Source of the DNA: Hevea brasiliensis
Taxonomy: Eukaryota; Streptophyta; Magnoliopsida; Malpighiales; Euphorbiaceae
Assembly (NCBI RefSeq): GCF_030052815.1
Contig: NC_079500.1
Span: forward strand, 5,850,298 to 5,914,297
DNA length: 64,000 nt
Direction: 5' to 3'
Position 1 is the stretch's first letter; each line of letters starts with the position of its first letter. Shown piece by piece: positions 1 to 11,995 of the stretch. Position numbers and translations under genes: made by a program. The notes below the pieces were generated by a model. The model made no database searches and was not told the origin of the DNA. It saw nothing but the letters and a program-made list of their open reading frames with translations.

Positions 1-11
1 ATAATACCCAT

Positions 12-1694
12 TTGTGGGGAAATCCTAGAGCACTTGAGCCAAAGAAGGCTGGGATTTATGAACTTGACTCAGTTAGCTACATGAATGCAAGATTTGATCA
101 GTTGACTCAGCTTCTTAGTGATTTTTGCACAAAGGCAACAACCTCAACTCCTACAACTGTGCAACAAGTTGCCTACACAGATGGAACTCAAAGTTGTAGA
201 GTTGATTATTCTTCTTATGGTGATGATTATCTGCAAGAACAAGCTGCTTATGCAGGAGGTTATCAACAAAAACCTATGGGAAATGCTTACTCTAATGTGA
301 ACAACTCAACATGGAGACCACAAGCAACTTTTGCTCAACAAGGCCAAAGCTCAAATTATGCTCATAACCAGCAGTATATGCAGCAAAATAGGCCTCAATT
401 TCAGCCTCAATTTCAGCCCACAAGGCAGCCACAACCTGGATATCAAGCAAGAGCACAACAATCCTTTCCACCTCATGAACCGAAGCCAACCTTGGAAAGC
501 ATGATGGAGAAATTTTTTGCTGAACAAAGCAAGATGAATAGCAAATTGGAGGAAGAAATGCAACACATGAGACAAACCATGGATCAATTACAAGTCCACA
601 ACCGCATGTTGGAGACTCAATTGGCTCAACAAGCAAGCTCATCGGGAAGCAAATCCTATGGGAAACTACCTAGCCAACCACAAAACCCTCATGAACAATG
701 TAAGGTTGTAACCTTGAGAAGTGGTAAGAAAGTTGGTCAAGAGAGTGAAAACAAGAGAGAAGAAAAAGAGAGCACAAAAGAAGAAAATTCAGTTGAGAGC
801 AAGAAAAATTAAAAAGAAGAAGAAAGCAAAAGTGAGCAAGATGAGGGAGAGAAACCATACATCCCACTCGAGCCTTACAAGCCCAACCTTCCCTACCCTC
901 AAAGATTCATCAAGCATAAGCTAGACAAACAATTTGGCAAATTCCTTGAAGTGCTAAAGAAGTTGTATATCAATGTGCCATTCACTGAGGCACTATCCCA
1001 AATGCCAAGTTATGCCAAGTTTTTTAAGGAGATTCTTTCCAACAAGAGAAGGCTAGAAGATTATGACACCATCAACTTGGGAGAGCAATGCAGTGCTATA
1101 ATTCAGAAGAAGTTACCGCCCAAACTCAAAGATCCGGGTGTGTTTTCCATTCCTTGTCATATTGGTGATAATTGTGTGGCAAATGCCTTATGTGACCTTG
1201 GAGCTAGTGTTAGCCTAATGCCTCTTTCAATATATGAGAAGTTGAATATGGGAGAGTTGAAGCCCACAAACATGTATCTTTCATTGGCTGACCGTTCAAT
1301 TAAGTATCCAGAAGGCATTCTAGAAAATGTGCCTATCAAGGTTGAGAAATTCTACATTCCGGTGGACTTTGTCATTTTAGATATGGAAGAAGACACAAAA
1401 GTTCCTATCTTATTGGGAAGACCCTTTTTGGCAACAGCTGGTGCATTAATTGATGTAAAGGGTGAGAAATTGACACTTAGAGTGGGAGATGATCAAATGA
1501 TATTCAACATCAATCCTGCCATGAAAAGGAAACATGAAGAAGTTGAGTCTTGTTTGCGGATAGACATTATTGATGAGATTGTTCAAGAGCATTTCAGAAA
1601 AAGCTATCCACAATACCCTGTTGAAAATTGCTTAGTCCATGGTGGGAGCATTGATGATGACAATCGCAACATAGCTGCTTTTGTACAACACTAG
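12..1694 (+). pseudogene. gag C-terminal part and aspartic protease of the Athila-like element
   Basis: One reading frame runs from the window edge to 1694, interrupted by a single TAA at 810-812. The gag part is Gln/Pro/Asn-rich, with a predicted coiled coil at about residues 160-215 (Leu/Met/Gln heptads) followed by a Lys/Glu-rich linker. The downstream part has the retroviral-type protease motif LCDLGASVSLMP (about 1189-1224) and a second conserved block, VPILLGRPFLATAG (about 1402-1443), as expected for plant gypsy proteases. A TAG at 1692-1694 closes the frame before RT. The protease would normally process the gag-pol polyprotein in virus-like particles. The frame is open again immediately after each stop, so these look like point mutations and not family architecture. 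Confidence 0.85.
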
Positions 1695-1742
1695 GAGAGC
1701 TCTCCACCACATCCTGAAGCCACAATTTTTCAACTTGAAGAA

Positions 1743-4740
1743 GTGCAAAATTTGGAGATCAAACCACCATCATTAAAGGTAGAGGATGCCCCAAAGGTAG
1801 ATCTTAAACCTCTCCCTTCCAACCTCAGGTATGCTTTTCTTAGACCGAATGAAACATATCCTGTTATAATTAATGCATGTTTGACTGATATTGAGAATGA
1901 AAAATTGTTGAGAGTTTTGAGAGTTAATGCATGTTTGACTGATATTGAGAATGAAAAATTGTTGAGAGTTTTGAGAGAATATAGAAGAGTTTTGGGTTAT
2001 GCAATTAATGATATAAAGGGAATTAGTCCAACAGTTTGTATGCATAGGATTTTCCTTGAGCCAAATAGTAAACCTTCCATTGAACATCAAAGAAGATTGA
2101 ATCCTACAATGAAGGATGTTGTGAAAAAGGAAATCCTAAAATTATTAGCTGCTGGAATTATTTACCCCATTTCTGACAGTGAGTGGGTGAGTCCTGTGCA
2201 TGTTGTACCAAAAAAAGGTGGGGTGACAGTTGTTAAAAATGAGAATAATGAATTGATACCCACTAGAATCATGTAAAGTTGGAGAATGTGCATAGACTAT
2301 AGGAAGTTGAACAATGCTACAAGAAAAGACCATTTTCCCCTTCCTTTTATGGATCAAATGTTAGAAAGATTAGCCAAGCATTCATTCTTTTGTTACTTAG
2401 ATGGATATTCTGGTTTCTTTCAAATTCCAATCCATCCTGATGACCAAGAAAAAACTACCTTTACCTGTCCCTATGGCACCTTTGCCTATCGAAGGATGCC
2501 ATTCGGATTGTGTAATGCGCCTGGCACATTTCAAAGGTGCATGATGGCCATTTTTTCTAATTTTATTGAAGAAATTATGGAGGTCTTCATGGATTACTTT
2601 TTAGTATACAGCACTAATTTTGATTCATGCTTGACTAATTTGTCTAAAATCTTGCAGAGGTGTGCTGATAATGATTTGGTGTTGAATTGGGAGAAATACC
2701 ACTTTATGGTCCAAGAGGGGATCGTTTTAGGGCATTTGATCTCAAATAGGGGAATTGAAGTGGATAGAGCTAAAATAGAAATTATTGAAAAATGCCCTCC
2801 AACTATCACAAAGGAGTGCGAAGTTTTCTTGGACATGCCGGGTTTTACCGGCGATTTATTCAGGATTTTTCTAAACTTGCTAAACCCTTAACAAATCTTT
2901 TGAATCATGATGTTAAATTTGATTTTAATCAAGATTGTATGGTTGCCTTTTGCAGGTTAAAGAGGGCATTAACAACAGCTCCTATCATGCAACCCCCGGA
3001 TTGGACTTTGCCATTCGAAATCATGTGTGATGCAAGCGAGTTTGCTGTTGAGCCGCCCTGGCAATAAAAGATAGGAAACCTTATGCCATTTACTATGCAA
3101 GCCGAACCCTTGATGAAGCTCAAGTTAATTATGCTACAACTGAAAAGGAGTTCCTTACGGTAGTATTTGCACTCAATAAATTCCGTTCTTATTTGATCAA
3201 CTCAAAGGTAATAGTTTTCACTGATCATGCAGCAATAAGGTATTTAATGAGCAAGAAAGAAGCTAAATCTAGGTTGATTAGATGGATTTTATTACTTCAA
3301 GAATTTGATTTGGAAATAAGAGATAAAAAAGGTGTTGAGAATGTGGTGGCTGATCATCTTTCTAGGATAAAAACTGAAAATAAAGATGATGAAATTGTGC
3401 CAATTGATGAGTTTTTCATGAATGAGCAGTTGTATGTGTTGAAATATGCACTTCCATGGCTTGCTGATATTGTGAATTTCTTGTCTTGTGGTGTCTTGCC
3501 ACCTGATTTATCTTGGCAGCAAAAGAAAAGATTCTTGCATGATGTTAAATTTTATTCTTGGGAAGAACCTCTTTTGTTTAGAAGATGTAATGATGGAATA
3601 ATTAGGAGATGTATACCAGAGGAAGAAATAAATGATGTTATTTACCATTGTCATTCCTCTGAATATGGTGGTCATTTTAGTGTCTCAAAAACTGTTGAAA
3701 ATGTCTTGACATCAGGTTTCTATTGGCCTAATATGTTTAAACATGTGAGAAATTTTGTAAGCAAGTGTGATAGGTGTCAAAGAGTAGGCAACATTTCCAA
3801 GAGAGATGAGATGCCCCAACAGTCCATATTAGAAGTTGAATTATTTGATGTGTAGGGAATTGATTTCATGGGGCCATTTCCATCTTCTTATGGGAATAAA
3901 TATATCTTGGTAGGGGTGGATTATGTATCTAAATGGGTAGAAGCTATTGCTACACCTACCAATGATGCAAAAGTTGTGGTGAAATTTCTAAAAAAATTTG
4001 TTTTAACTAGATTTGGTGCCCCACGTGCTATAATCAGTGATGGTGGTAGCCATTTTTGCAACCACCAATTTGAAAAATTGATGAGAAAATATGGGGTAAA
4101 GCATAGGATTGCCACACCATATCACCCTCAAACAAATGACCAAGTAGAAATCACAAATAGAGAAATCAAGCAAATCTTGGAGAAAACTGTCAATAAGTCC
4201 AGAAAAGATTGGTCCCTTAAATTAGATGACACTCTTTGGGCATATAGAACAACATTTAAAACCCCCATAGGAACTACACCTTATAGGTTAGTTTTTGGGA
4301 AATCATGCCATTTGCCCATAGAGTTAGAACACAAAGCTTATTGGGCCATTAGAGCAATCAATTTTGATTTACAAGCTGCTGGACACAGAAGACTTTTGCA
4401 ACTTGATGAATTAGAAGAATTGAGACTTGATGCTTATAAAAATGCTAGGATCTATAAAGAAAGAACTAAAAAATGGCATGATAAGCATATCAAGAAAAAG
4501 GACTTTAAAGAAGGAGATTTGGTTCTCTTATTCAATTCAAGGTTGAAATTTTTTCCAGGAAAATTAAAATCAAGGTGGTCCGGTCCATTCAAAATTGTGA
4601 AAGTTTTACCTCATGGTGCTGTGGAAATTTTTGGTGAAAAATCTGGTAATTTCAAGGTAAATGGACAAAGATTGAGGCACTATTCAGTTGGTGAGCCAAT
4701 TGAGAAGATAGCAACTTGCTATCTCTCTCATTCTCCATAA
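1743..4740 (+). pseudogene. reverse transcriptase - RNase H - integrase of the Athila-like element, broken
   Basis: RT is recognised from PISDSEWVSPVHVVPKKGG (about 2165) and MCIDYRKLN (2286). The palm motif reads FMDYF (about 2587) where the family has a double aspartate, so a catalytic Asp is lost. RNase H shows [19 protein letters not shown] (about 3220). Integrase has an HHCC zinc finger (3640-3790), then the catalytic core with Asp in GIDFMGP (3858), Asp in IISDGGSHF (about 4032) and Glu in [10 protein letters not shown] (about 4145). Lesions seen: TAA at 2274-2276, frame changes near 2810 and 3060, and TAG at 3853-3855. An in-frame 54-bp duplication lies just upstream of RT. The copy is inactive. 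Any mobilisation would depend on proteins made elsewhere. Confidence 0.88.
1871..1978 (+). repeat. 54-bp tandem duplication in pol (two units)
   Basis: Two head-to-tail copies of a unit starting TAATGCATGTTTGACTGA, at 1871-1924 and 1925-1978. The period is exactly 54 bp, that is 18 codons, so the frame is kept. The copies are nearly identical, so the duplication is recent relative to the element or has been homogenised. Confidence 0.9.
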
Positions 4741-5282
4741 AATCTTGAGTGAGTATGGTCAAGCTAAAGACCCAAACTTAGCATTTTTGTGTATAACTCA
4801 TAATTTTTCATTGATTCTTTATTTCTTTCATATAAATATTTGTTTTAAGTTTTTATATACTCCTTATTCAGAGTTTAACATTGTTCTAATTTTCTTGTGC
4901 AGATGGGATGCAATGCATTGCAAGCAAATGAGCATAAAAAAATTTTTATTTTAGTTTTAGCTTTAAATTTTAGCTTTAAATTCTAGTTTTAAATTTGTTC
5001 ACTTACCATTTTCATCTTTCTTTTGTTGAGTATTTGCTGGTGATTCTTGCTGGATTCATTGCCCTTTTTGTTTATTTTAAGAGAAAATTTTCCCAAACCT
5101 TGTCATCTTGGTTTAACAAGAAAATTATTTGAATATGGATGTGTAAATTGGTGCTTTGAAAAAGTATTTTTAATGAGTATTTGATGAACATAACAAGTTG
5201 AACAATTAGAATTCATGTTATGAAGGTTTAATCATTTGAAATCTAATTTGTTTTACTTTTTTAGGCACTCTCTAAATCTGTC

Positions 5283-5471
5283 AAATTTGGGCAGCAGATT
5301 GCACAACCTGCGACATAACCGGGTTCGCTTGTGTCGTCGCTTGTGTTCGCTGGGCACCCTTTTGGGCAGATTGTTGCACAACCTACGACATAACCGGGTT
5401 CGCTTGTGTCGTCGCTTGTGTTTGCTGGGCACCCTTTTGGGCAAATTGTTGCACAACCTGCGACACAACCC
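5283..5471 (+). repeat. 75-bp tandem repeat, about 2.5 copies, GC-rich
   Basis: The block GCACAACCTGCGACATAACC recurs at 5301, 5376 and 5451, an exact 75-bp spacing. Each unit contains GTGTCGTCGCTTGTGT, which is partly complementary to the CGACAYAACC motif, so the units could fold. The CGACACAACC motif occurs again several times inside the 3' LTR (about 7845-7955). Confidence 0.85.
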
Positions 5472-6093
5472 CCCTATCCTTATGTTCTAACTTGTGTCGC
5501 CTGTTTGTTTTGCAGGATAAAAATTTCATTCACCAGAATGGGCCAGCAACCACCCCAAGCCCAAAAAGCCCACTAACCCATTTGAAAAAAAAAAAAAACA
5601 TTTCATGTCTTTAATTTCGTTGCTTAATTAATTAGTATTTTGAACTTATTTAGTTAATATTTTGCTTGTGCTGTTTTTCTTTTACTTGAACCATTTACTT
5701 ATTCAGTTTTTTTTAATTCCTCATAAAATACATTTTTTTTTTATATCTTTAGTACATTGCTCACTTGCTTTGATATGCTCCTTCGGAATTTACACTTGAT
5801 GATTATATTTTTGCGCTTAACTTCCCTATTTCAACTTTTTGATGGATTCCATTGCACTGTTTCTTTTGCAATGAGTGCATCAGCTGTCCAAATTTTATTT
5901 AATTAAATTGGCTGCCCTTCAATGAGGTAACAATTATCATATCAGCTTGTGTCACTTTCAACCCAAGTTGTGCTATCGCTTATGCAACAGGGTAATAATT
6001 CTTTATGCACATATGAGCCACCCATTTTCTGCACATATAGCCAAATTATCCCATTCCTTGCACTCTTTTAACATTGAGGACAATGTTCATTCT

Positions 6094-6110
6094 GAGTATG
6101 GGGGAGAGGG
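6094..6110 (+). other. internal polypurine-like tract
   Basis: GAGTATGGGGGAGAGGG, preceded by TTGAGGACAATG. This is a close copy of the arrangement in front of the 3' LTR (TTGAGGACAAG...GAGTATGGGGGA at about 7556-7586). It could be a second plus-strand primer or a duplicated remnant. Confidence 0.5.
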
Positions 6111-7572
6111 TAAATTTTTTGTAAAAATTATTTTTTCCTTTTTCATTTGCATATAGTGACATACTCATTCATTACTTCATACTTGTACATATTCACATAT
6201 ATACACTTGCATATAGCCTCATATACTTAGTTACGCATACTTAGTTACATATAGGTTGACTATACATTTACACTCATGCATTTCATTCATTCATTTAAAA
6301 TTTTTGGATTTTTAAACCAGTCTTTGGATTCCATAAGCCACTTATTCAAGCAATCCAACTTGCCTTTAGATGGTTAGTGGAATGAAAGTTCCAGCTGGGT
6401 ACAAAGTCTTAAGCATTATTCTTTCTCTTACTTAATAGCTGAAAATTAATATATCAATCTAGGTATGCAGTGCTAGTTAGTTATTTTGAGTTTTGAGTGT
6501 CTGGATAAGCCTTTAAGGAAGAAAATGGTCATTGTCGTCTCACCATTCCTAGAACAAGCATCCTAGTTATTTCAAAGCGAAATTTTTAACTTGCATTTGA
6601 TAAGAATATGATTTAGGCATTCCTTCATATTTTAAACCTCACATTTAGCCTTAACCTCCCTTAATTTCATTTCAACCCTTGCAAACCCCCCTTGAACCTT
6701 AATTCCCTAATTTCTTTGGAACCCAAATCATTTACCTAGCCATTAAACCTAAACACTACCACCTATTATGAGAATAATATTTTAGCAATTAAGTACATAA
6801 AAAAATAAAATAAATAATGATATATAAAAAAAAATAAAAAAAAAAAAAAAAAACTTAGAGGATTGAAACATCTTGAAAAGTGCTAGAGTAATTGTGAAAA
6901 GTTGATAAAAAAAATTGGTCACCAAAATATCCCAAAGGTAATTTTGGGTGTGGCATGAAATAGGGACGCATATAAAAAATATATTATAAAAGTAGTCCCT
7001 TTATTGTGATAGCACTTGAGATTCATTGTGAATTTCTTTCCTCTTTATAAAAAAATTAAAAAAAAAAAATGGATGCACTTTGAGTTTCATGATTAATATT
7101 ATTCTCATATTTTGTTTACCTTATTCCCTTTCTTTGTAACCACAATTTTACCCTATTAGACCCCATTACAACCCTTAAAAAGACCTAATGATTCTTTGAA
7201 AAATGCTTGTTACATTAGTAGAGTTAGATCTTTTATGCTTGCATATGGGTTTGGCAATAGAATCTTCCATACATTACTCACCATCTATTTGAGACACATT
7301 GGCTATCTATTTCATTTAGGTTTGTTTTGGCACAATTGACTCTTGTAGCTGGTTGGTATTTGTTGCTTGGGTTGATTGGTTAATTCTTAGCTATTCTGTA
7401 ATTGTTGAGAGTGCTTGCTTCATTCTTTGTGCTTTTGCTGGTGGGAATTTGGAATGTTGGTGGCTAGAGGTAAGTTGGTGGTTTGGATTTGTGATTTTTG
7501 TGTTTTCAAAGACTGATTCTATTCCCTTCCAAATGAGTTTTAATGAAATTTTGCTTGAGGACAAGCAAGAGT

Positions 7573-7589
7573 TTGAGTATGGGGGAATT
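7573..7589 (+). other. 3' polypurine tract of the Athila-like element
   Basis: TTGAGTATGGGGGAATT lies directly before the LTR start TGATGCATGC at 7590. Position and composition are those of the plus-strand primer used in LTR-retrotransposon reverse transcription. Confidence 0.8.
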
Positions 7590-9070
7590 TGATGCATGCA
7601 TTTTAGATCATCATTTAGGTGTAATTTTTGCACATAAATTACCCTTGTTCATAGCCATTATTATAGATATTAGTATATATTTAGTCAATTTTGCAATTTT
7701 CACTTTTCTTAGTTTAATTTTTGGAATTTATTTGTTTTGTAGGGTAAATTTGGAGAAATTTAATGTATTTTGATCAGAGTAGCCATTTGGAGGAGATTAA
7801 AGTCGAATTGCAAAAATTTTGAAGTTGAGAAAAAAATGGCCGAGAGCGACACAACCTCGCAAAGACAACCGATTAGCTTATGTCGCAGTTGTGTCGATCG
7901 TCGATATTCAGCCGAGAGCTACACAACCCGCGACACAACCCACGACACAACCGACGGCTTATGTCATTTTTATCGAAATGGTTGACGTGTCATTTCAGTT
8001 ACTCGACTTTTACCTCACTTTCTCCGAACCTTCCCCCTTTTACCCATTCTAGGCGTGCCCTCATCTATATAAAGTCTCATTTATCATTTTCTTTCCATAG
8101 AGAGCAAGGGAGGCATTTTTGGAAGGATAGAAAGAGAGAAAGAGAGGAGCCTGCTCGCATTTTTCCAGCAGCAGCAAGGATCACGTTTCTGCACTTTTCT
8201 GCAGCAGATCCTTCTGCATTTTTCTAGGTTTTTCTACCCCTTAGCTTACATTTCCATTATTTCTTCATTTGTACATTTGGGTTTGTTTAGAAATTATGAT
8301 TAGTGAGTAGTTGTTTGAGATTCTAGAGATGGGTTTGTAAATATTGATTTGTATTGTGGTTTTGAACTGATTTAGCCATTTAAATGAGATTTGTTACATT
8401 TTGATTTATTGCTTGTGAGCTTGTTGCCTTGCTTGATGAATGGGCCCTCATTAAGTTAAGCTTTAATCCTTAATAGATGGACTGAAAAGTGAATATTAGG
8501 GATAGATAATCTTGCAATAAACTTTATTTTCTTGGTGTTAGAGATAAGCTAAGAGGATTAAGGGGAACTTTCCAAAAATCAATTAGAGCTTTAAATGGGT
8601 TTTTGTTAGGTTTGAAATACCGTGAAAACAGGGTTTGATTTAATGAAAACCAACTTTGAGATGCTTGAAAAAGGTTTCAAAAATTTAAGAATTGATTTCC
8701 CTCAAAATTGCAATTCTCATGTGTTTGGCTAAATTAAGGATAAACCACATGCAAACAATATTGAAAATCCATTCTCTAGAATCACTTTATTTTTTATTGA
8801 ATTTAGATTTAATTCCTCTCAAATTTCATAAATAGAAATTTCAAATTAATTTTTGGTAATCTATTTAATTAATTTTAGTTAATTGTTTGATTTAGTTTTA
8901 ATTCCTCAAGTACCAATTTTAATTCTAAATTTTATTTTACATCTTTAATTTTTGTCATTCTAATTAGCTTATACTTTTATTTCCAATTTAAGCACAATTC
9001 CCTGTGAGATCGATATCATTTTTTAAAACTATACTACTATGATCCGTGCACTTGCGGACACACCGTATCA
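7590..9070 (+). repeat. 3' LTR of the Athila-like element (about 1481 bp)
   Basis: It starts TGATGCATGC right after the polypurine tract and ends ACACCGTATCA, giving the expected TG...CA termini. The length suits Athila/Tat LTRs. It holds a promoter (TATA at 8065-8074) and a cluster of CGACACAACC motifs at 7845-7955. The right border at 9070 is inferred from the terminal CA and from the change of base composition. The 5' LTR is not available to confirm it. Confidence 0.75.
8065..8074 (+). promoter_or_regulatory. TATA box in the 3' LTR
   Basis: CTATATAAAG lies in a GC-richer part of the LTR and is followed by a purine-rich stretch, as expected upstream of the R region where element transcription begins. 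Read-through from this LTR would go rightward. Confidence 0.55.
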
Positions 9071-9989
9071 CTAGCTGCTTGTGCTTAGTGCTGGAAGTCG
9101 CTGTATGGAAAGAGAATCATGGAAGCCAATAATGAAAGTGACGTCATGGCTTTGCTGGGTGGTCTTGTCTCTATGCATCAAAAACATTTATTTGTTGAAA
9201 CATTATTTATTCACCGAAATGATATGAATTTTAATTGAATATTATTAAAATTATCTTTAAAAATATCTAATCAATCATGAAAGTTGAATGTGATTTTAGA
9301 GCACACTTTTCCTATTCAATAAAAAAAATAATTTGCCTTTTTTTTTCAAGTCAAAAGGAAAAAATATTAAATTTATTTATTAATTATTTTTTAACACTTT
9401 ACTAAATAATATATTTAAAAAATTATTTTTTAGATAATAATTTCAATAACGATACCAAACAGACACTTCCCTTATATGACACGCTATACTTGTGACAATT
9501 AGGGAAGTAAAAGCAATGATTAAGGCTTGCCATCGGAATAGCCATTAATTAGTGTTTTAAAAAAATATTTTATAATTAATATAATAAAAAAATTAAAATT
9601 TTGACTATATAAGAATAAAATAAATAAATATAAATTTTTATGTTTTAAAATTAGATTTATAAAATAAATAAATACAAATTTTTATGTTTCAAAATTGAAT
9701 TTTTAACTTTAATATTAAATTTATTTTTAAAATTGATGGTAAAATTAATTGTAAATATATATATATATAACTGAAAAGAAGAAAAAAGTAGTATAATATG
9801 TTAAAAATTTTAAATTATATCAGAAAGTATTTATTTGTAGTAATAAAATGAAAAAATTAAAAAAAAATTAAAACATTCGAGTAAATGATTACAATACAGT
9901 AATTAAAATAATAAATTAGATTTATTATAAATAAAAATGTTTCAAATATATATATAATTACCTTTTATTAATAAAATATGTACAAGATA
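9071..9989. other. AT-rich intergenic DNA, no gene seen
   Basis: Simple A/T-rich sequence with short runs such as (TA)n near 9756. No coding potential, RNA gene or repeat structure could be supported. Confidence 0.6.
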
Positions 9990-11757
9990 CATACTAAATG
10001 ATATGCTCTAGGGCATACTACTAACAGGCACATGGCAGGATGGTGTATATCAACAACGTGTAGCGCAAGAAGAAAGAGGAGAGAGAGAGCGATCGTGCGA
10101 CTCGGGGACTCGAATTCCCTACACCATTCCGACCATTTCCGGTGGTTCCAAGTGCCACTAATTCCTGGGATGACCAACTTTCAGATGGGACCAATAGCAC
10201 TCCGTTTGGTGGTCAGAGGAAGGAGAACTAGCGAGGAAAAGTTAGAAGAAAAACACATGGGTTTCAGGCTTTTTGACCACTTTTTCAACGATCCAACTGT
10301 TGGATTAGAAATCTGAGACCACCGATGGACTTAGGGTGATAAAACCTTCGAGATGGGACAGACCCCACTCCGATTGGATAGTGTTTGAAAAAGGCAATCA
10401 TCAAACGGTCTATATAGCTTGGTGAGATTTTCAGACTATTTCAATTCCTAAAAATTAAAAATAATTTTATGATAATTATTAATAATTTTTGGGCTTTATT
10501 TAGGTACGATCGGATGGATGATAGTTCACTGGCACTTGAGACCGCGTTTTCAGCCAGATTGGCTGCCCCGCGGCCAATCCCAGAACGTGGTTGATCCTAG
10601 TGTTTTTAGATGTTATGGACATGTCCCAGGTGTCAAATTTGGCATAGGTAAACTCGAACTCCAAGTTGCTCAATTTTTGCCTAATACCGAGTTTAGAATA
10701 AAATTTATTAAATATTCGTGGGTAATCAGAAAATTGTGACTCCTTTTGCAATAGCTTTATAATATTGTTAAGAACCGTAGAGTGAGTTTATAGAATTTTT
10801 AAAGCTAGTTTAGATGTTTTTGGAAAATATCAGTTTTAAGCCTTATAATCAAATTGTCTAATTGTGTGAGTTTAGTCTGGTTTAGAGGGCTCAAGAGGGG
10901 CCATGTGTTATTGTTGAGATGATGTGTGGTCTTAGAAGTGTTATTTGAACTCCTTTGCAGGTTAAGTAGGTCCTAAATACAAGGAAAATCCTGCCAGATT
11001 TCTGACATAAATTAGGGCATCTTTTGTCTCTTTAAAGCTTTGTTTTAAATCTAATACTGATGACGTTGTAATATAATTATTTAAGTGAGTCAGGTTAACC
11101 TTCCTAATCTATCCAGCCACCACAGTAACTTTTAGAGTACTGTGAGTAGATATTGATTTTATTTATAATTTTAATATTATTATATACTCAAGGCATGCTC
11201 ATACATTACTTATAAATATATACACATAGTTAATTATTATGCACGTCTTGTATTGCATATGTAATTGATGACTTGTTGTATATGTTATTTTATGGCAATT
11301 TAGAGTTGTGTGCGTGAGTTTGGTGTGTGTATATAGATATAGGTAGGATGGGTAAACGCGGCTGGAGTTTAACTCGCTGAGACCCGATATTTATTATGGA
11401 TAAGTTGGGGTAGGTACGGTTCGAGTTGATTTCGCTAGCCCCCGTGTTTTGATATTAAGAGAAAGTTCGGTTTCGAGTTGATCTTGCTGGCAGAGGTTAG
11501 AACTAAGAGAGCTGTATAGGGAATCAGCTCTCATATACATATATATGTGAGTATGGATTTGATACACGGGTGTGTGAGTGCTCTCGATTGCATTTCGTGA
11601 TTATGACTTGACTTGTTTGAATTATGTGACGATGTTGCATTTTATTTTTAAGGATGCACTAGACTTAGATAATTATATAAATTGTATATAAAATCAATAT
11701 CTTACTCTATGAGTCAAATGCTCACTCTTGTTCACCCTATTTTTCAAGGCTACAGGA
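9990..11757 (+). mobile_element. probable LTR-retrotransposon LTR relic
   Basis: This block is GC-richer than its surroundings. At 11350-11520 there are repeated phrases about gagttgattTCGCTAG, and a closing segment reads GAGTCAAATGCTCACTC...CAAGGCTACAGGAG (about 11711-11757). From memory this style is typical of long Ty3/gypsy (Tekay-like) LTRs in eudicots. No PBS, PPT or duplicated flank is visible. The right end abuts a glycosyltransferase fragment, suggesting truncation. Both borders are approximate. Confidence 0.4.
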
Positions 11758-11759
11758 GA

Positions 11760-11995
11760 AATTCTTTTTCAAAATAACCTAATTCCTGCCTTGTAGGTTT
11801 AGTAATAGTAGACAAGGAAGCTTGCTGCGATTGGATGTAATTATGAACTTTGGGGTTGACAGAAGAATGGTTGAGGATAAGTACCGTGATGGAGAGCTGT
11901 TGATGGTGGGTAAGAAGAAGCTTTGCTACCTCCACCTCTGAGACAAGGTGGCCAATGTCGGGACAGGGGATGAACACCAGCTGAGCTTTCTTCAT
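11760..11995 (-). pseudogene. UDP-glycosyltransferase (UGT), N-terminal fragment
   Basis: The minus-strand frame begins at an ATG at 11995 with MKKAQLVFIPCPDIGHLVSE, the characteristic N-terminal acceptor-domain start of plant family-1 glycosyltransferases (UGT71/72/88-like). The match continues through about residue 60 (SITVLILNHSSVNP... IQSQQAS) and then fades; the frame stops at 11750. The usual Gly of PGIGH is Asp here (PDIGH). Full-length UGTs are about 470 residues with a C-terminal PSPG box, and nothing of that is present. A possible TATA (TATTTATATC on the minus strand, 12085-12076) lies about 80 bp upstream. I infer a gene fragment truncated by the adjacent LTR relic. It cannot encode an enzyme. 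Confidence 0.7.

Larger units (their letters stand above)
4741..7589. other. non-coding 3' tail of the Athila-like element
   Basis: This lies between the integrase stop and the 3' LTR. There is no long open frame on either strand, and only weak, short ORFs. It is AT-rich, with A-tracts at about 6790-6855 and 7050-7070, a 75-bp tandem repeat (5283-5471) and an internal polypurine-like tract near 6094-6110. Athila elements can carry an env-like ORF here. None is visible in this copy. Confidence 0.7.
1..9070 (+). mobile_element. Athila-like Ty3/gypsy LTR retrotransposon, 5' end outside window, degenerate
   Basis: Order seen: gag tail, aspartic protease, reverse transcriptase, RNase H, integrase, a 2.85-kb non-coding tail, a polypurine tract at about 7573-7589 and a 3' LTR (7590-9070). 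This gene order with a long post-pol region and a long LTR fits the Athila/Tat branch of Ty3/gypsy (family knowledge). The pol reading frame carries several stops and at least two frameshifts, so the copy cannot encode its own proteins. The 5' LTR and any target-site duplication partner lie outside the window. If insertion gave a 5-bp duplication, its right copy would be the bases just after 9070 (CTAGC). Confidence 0.9.

Noticed and set aside
5253..5490. Overlapping Arg/Leu-rich ORFs on both strands
   Set aside because: They are translations of the 75-bp tandem repeat; the 75-bp period keeps frames open in both directions.
7880..8227. 115-codon ORF inside the LTR
   Set aside because: It crosses the motif cluster and the TATA region of the LTR and has no protein family features.
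10032..10316. ORF with Arg-rich start in the LTR relic
   Set aside because: It lies in repetitive LTR-like DNA with no domain; the open frame is explained by a GC-richer composition.
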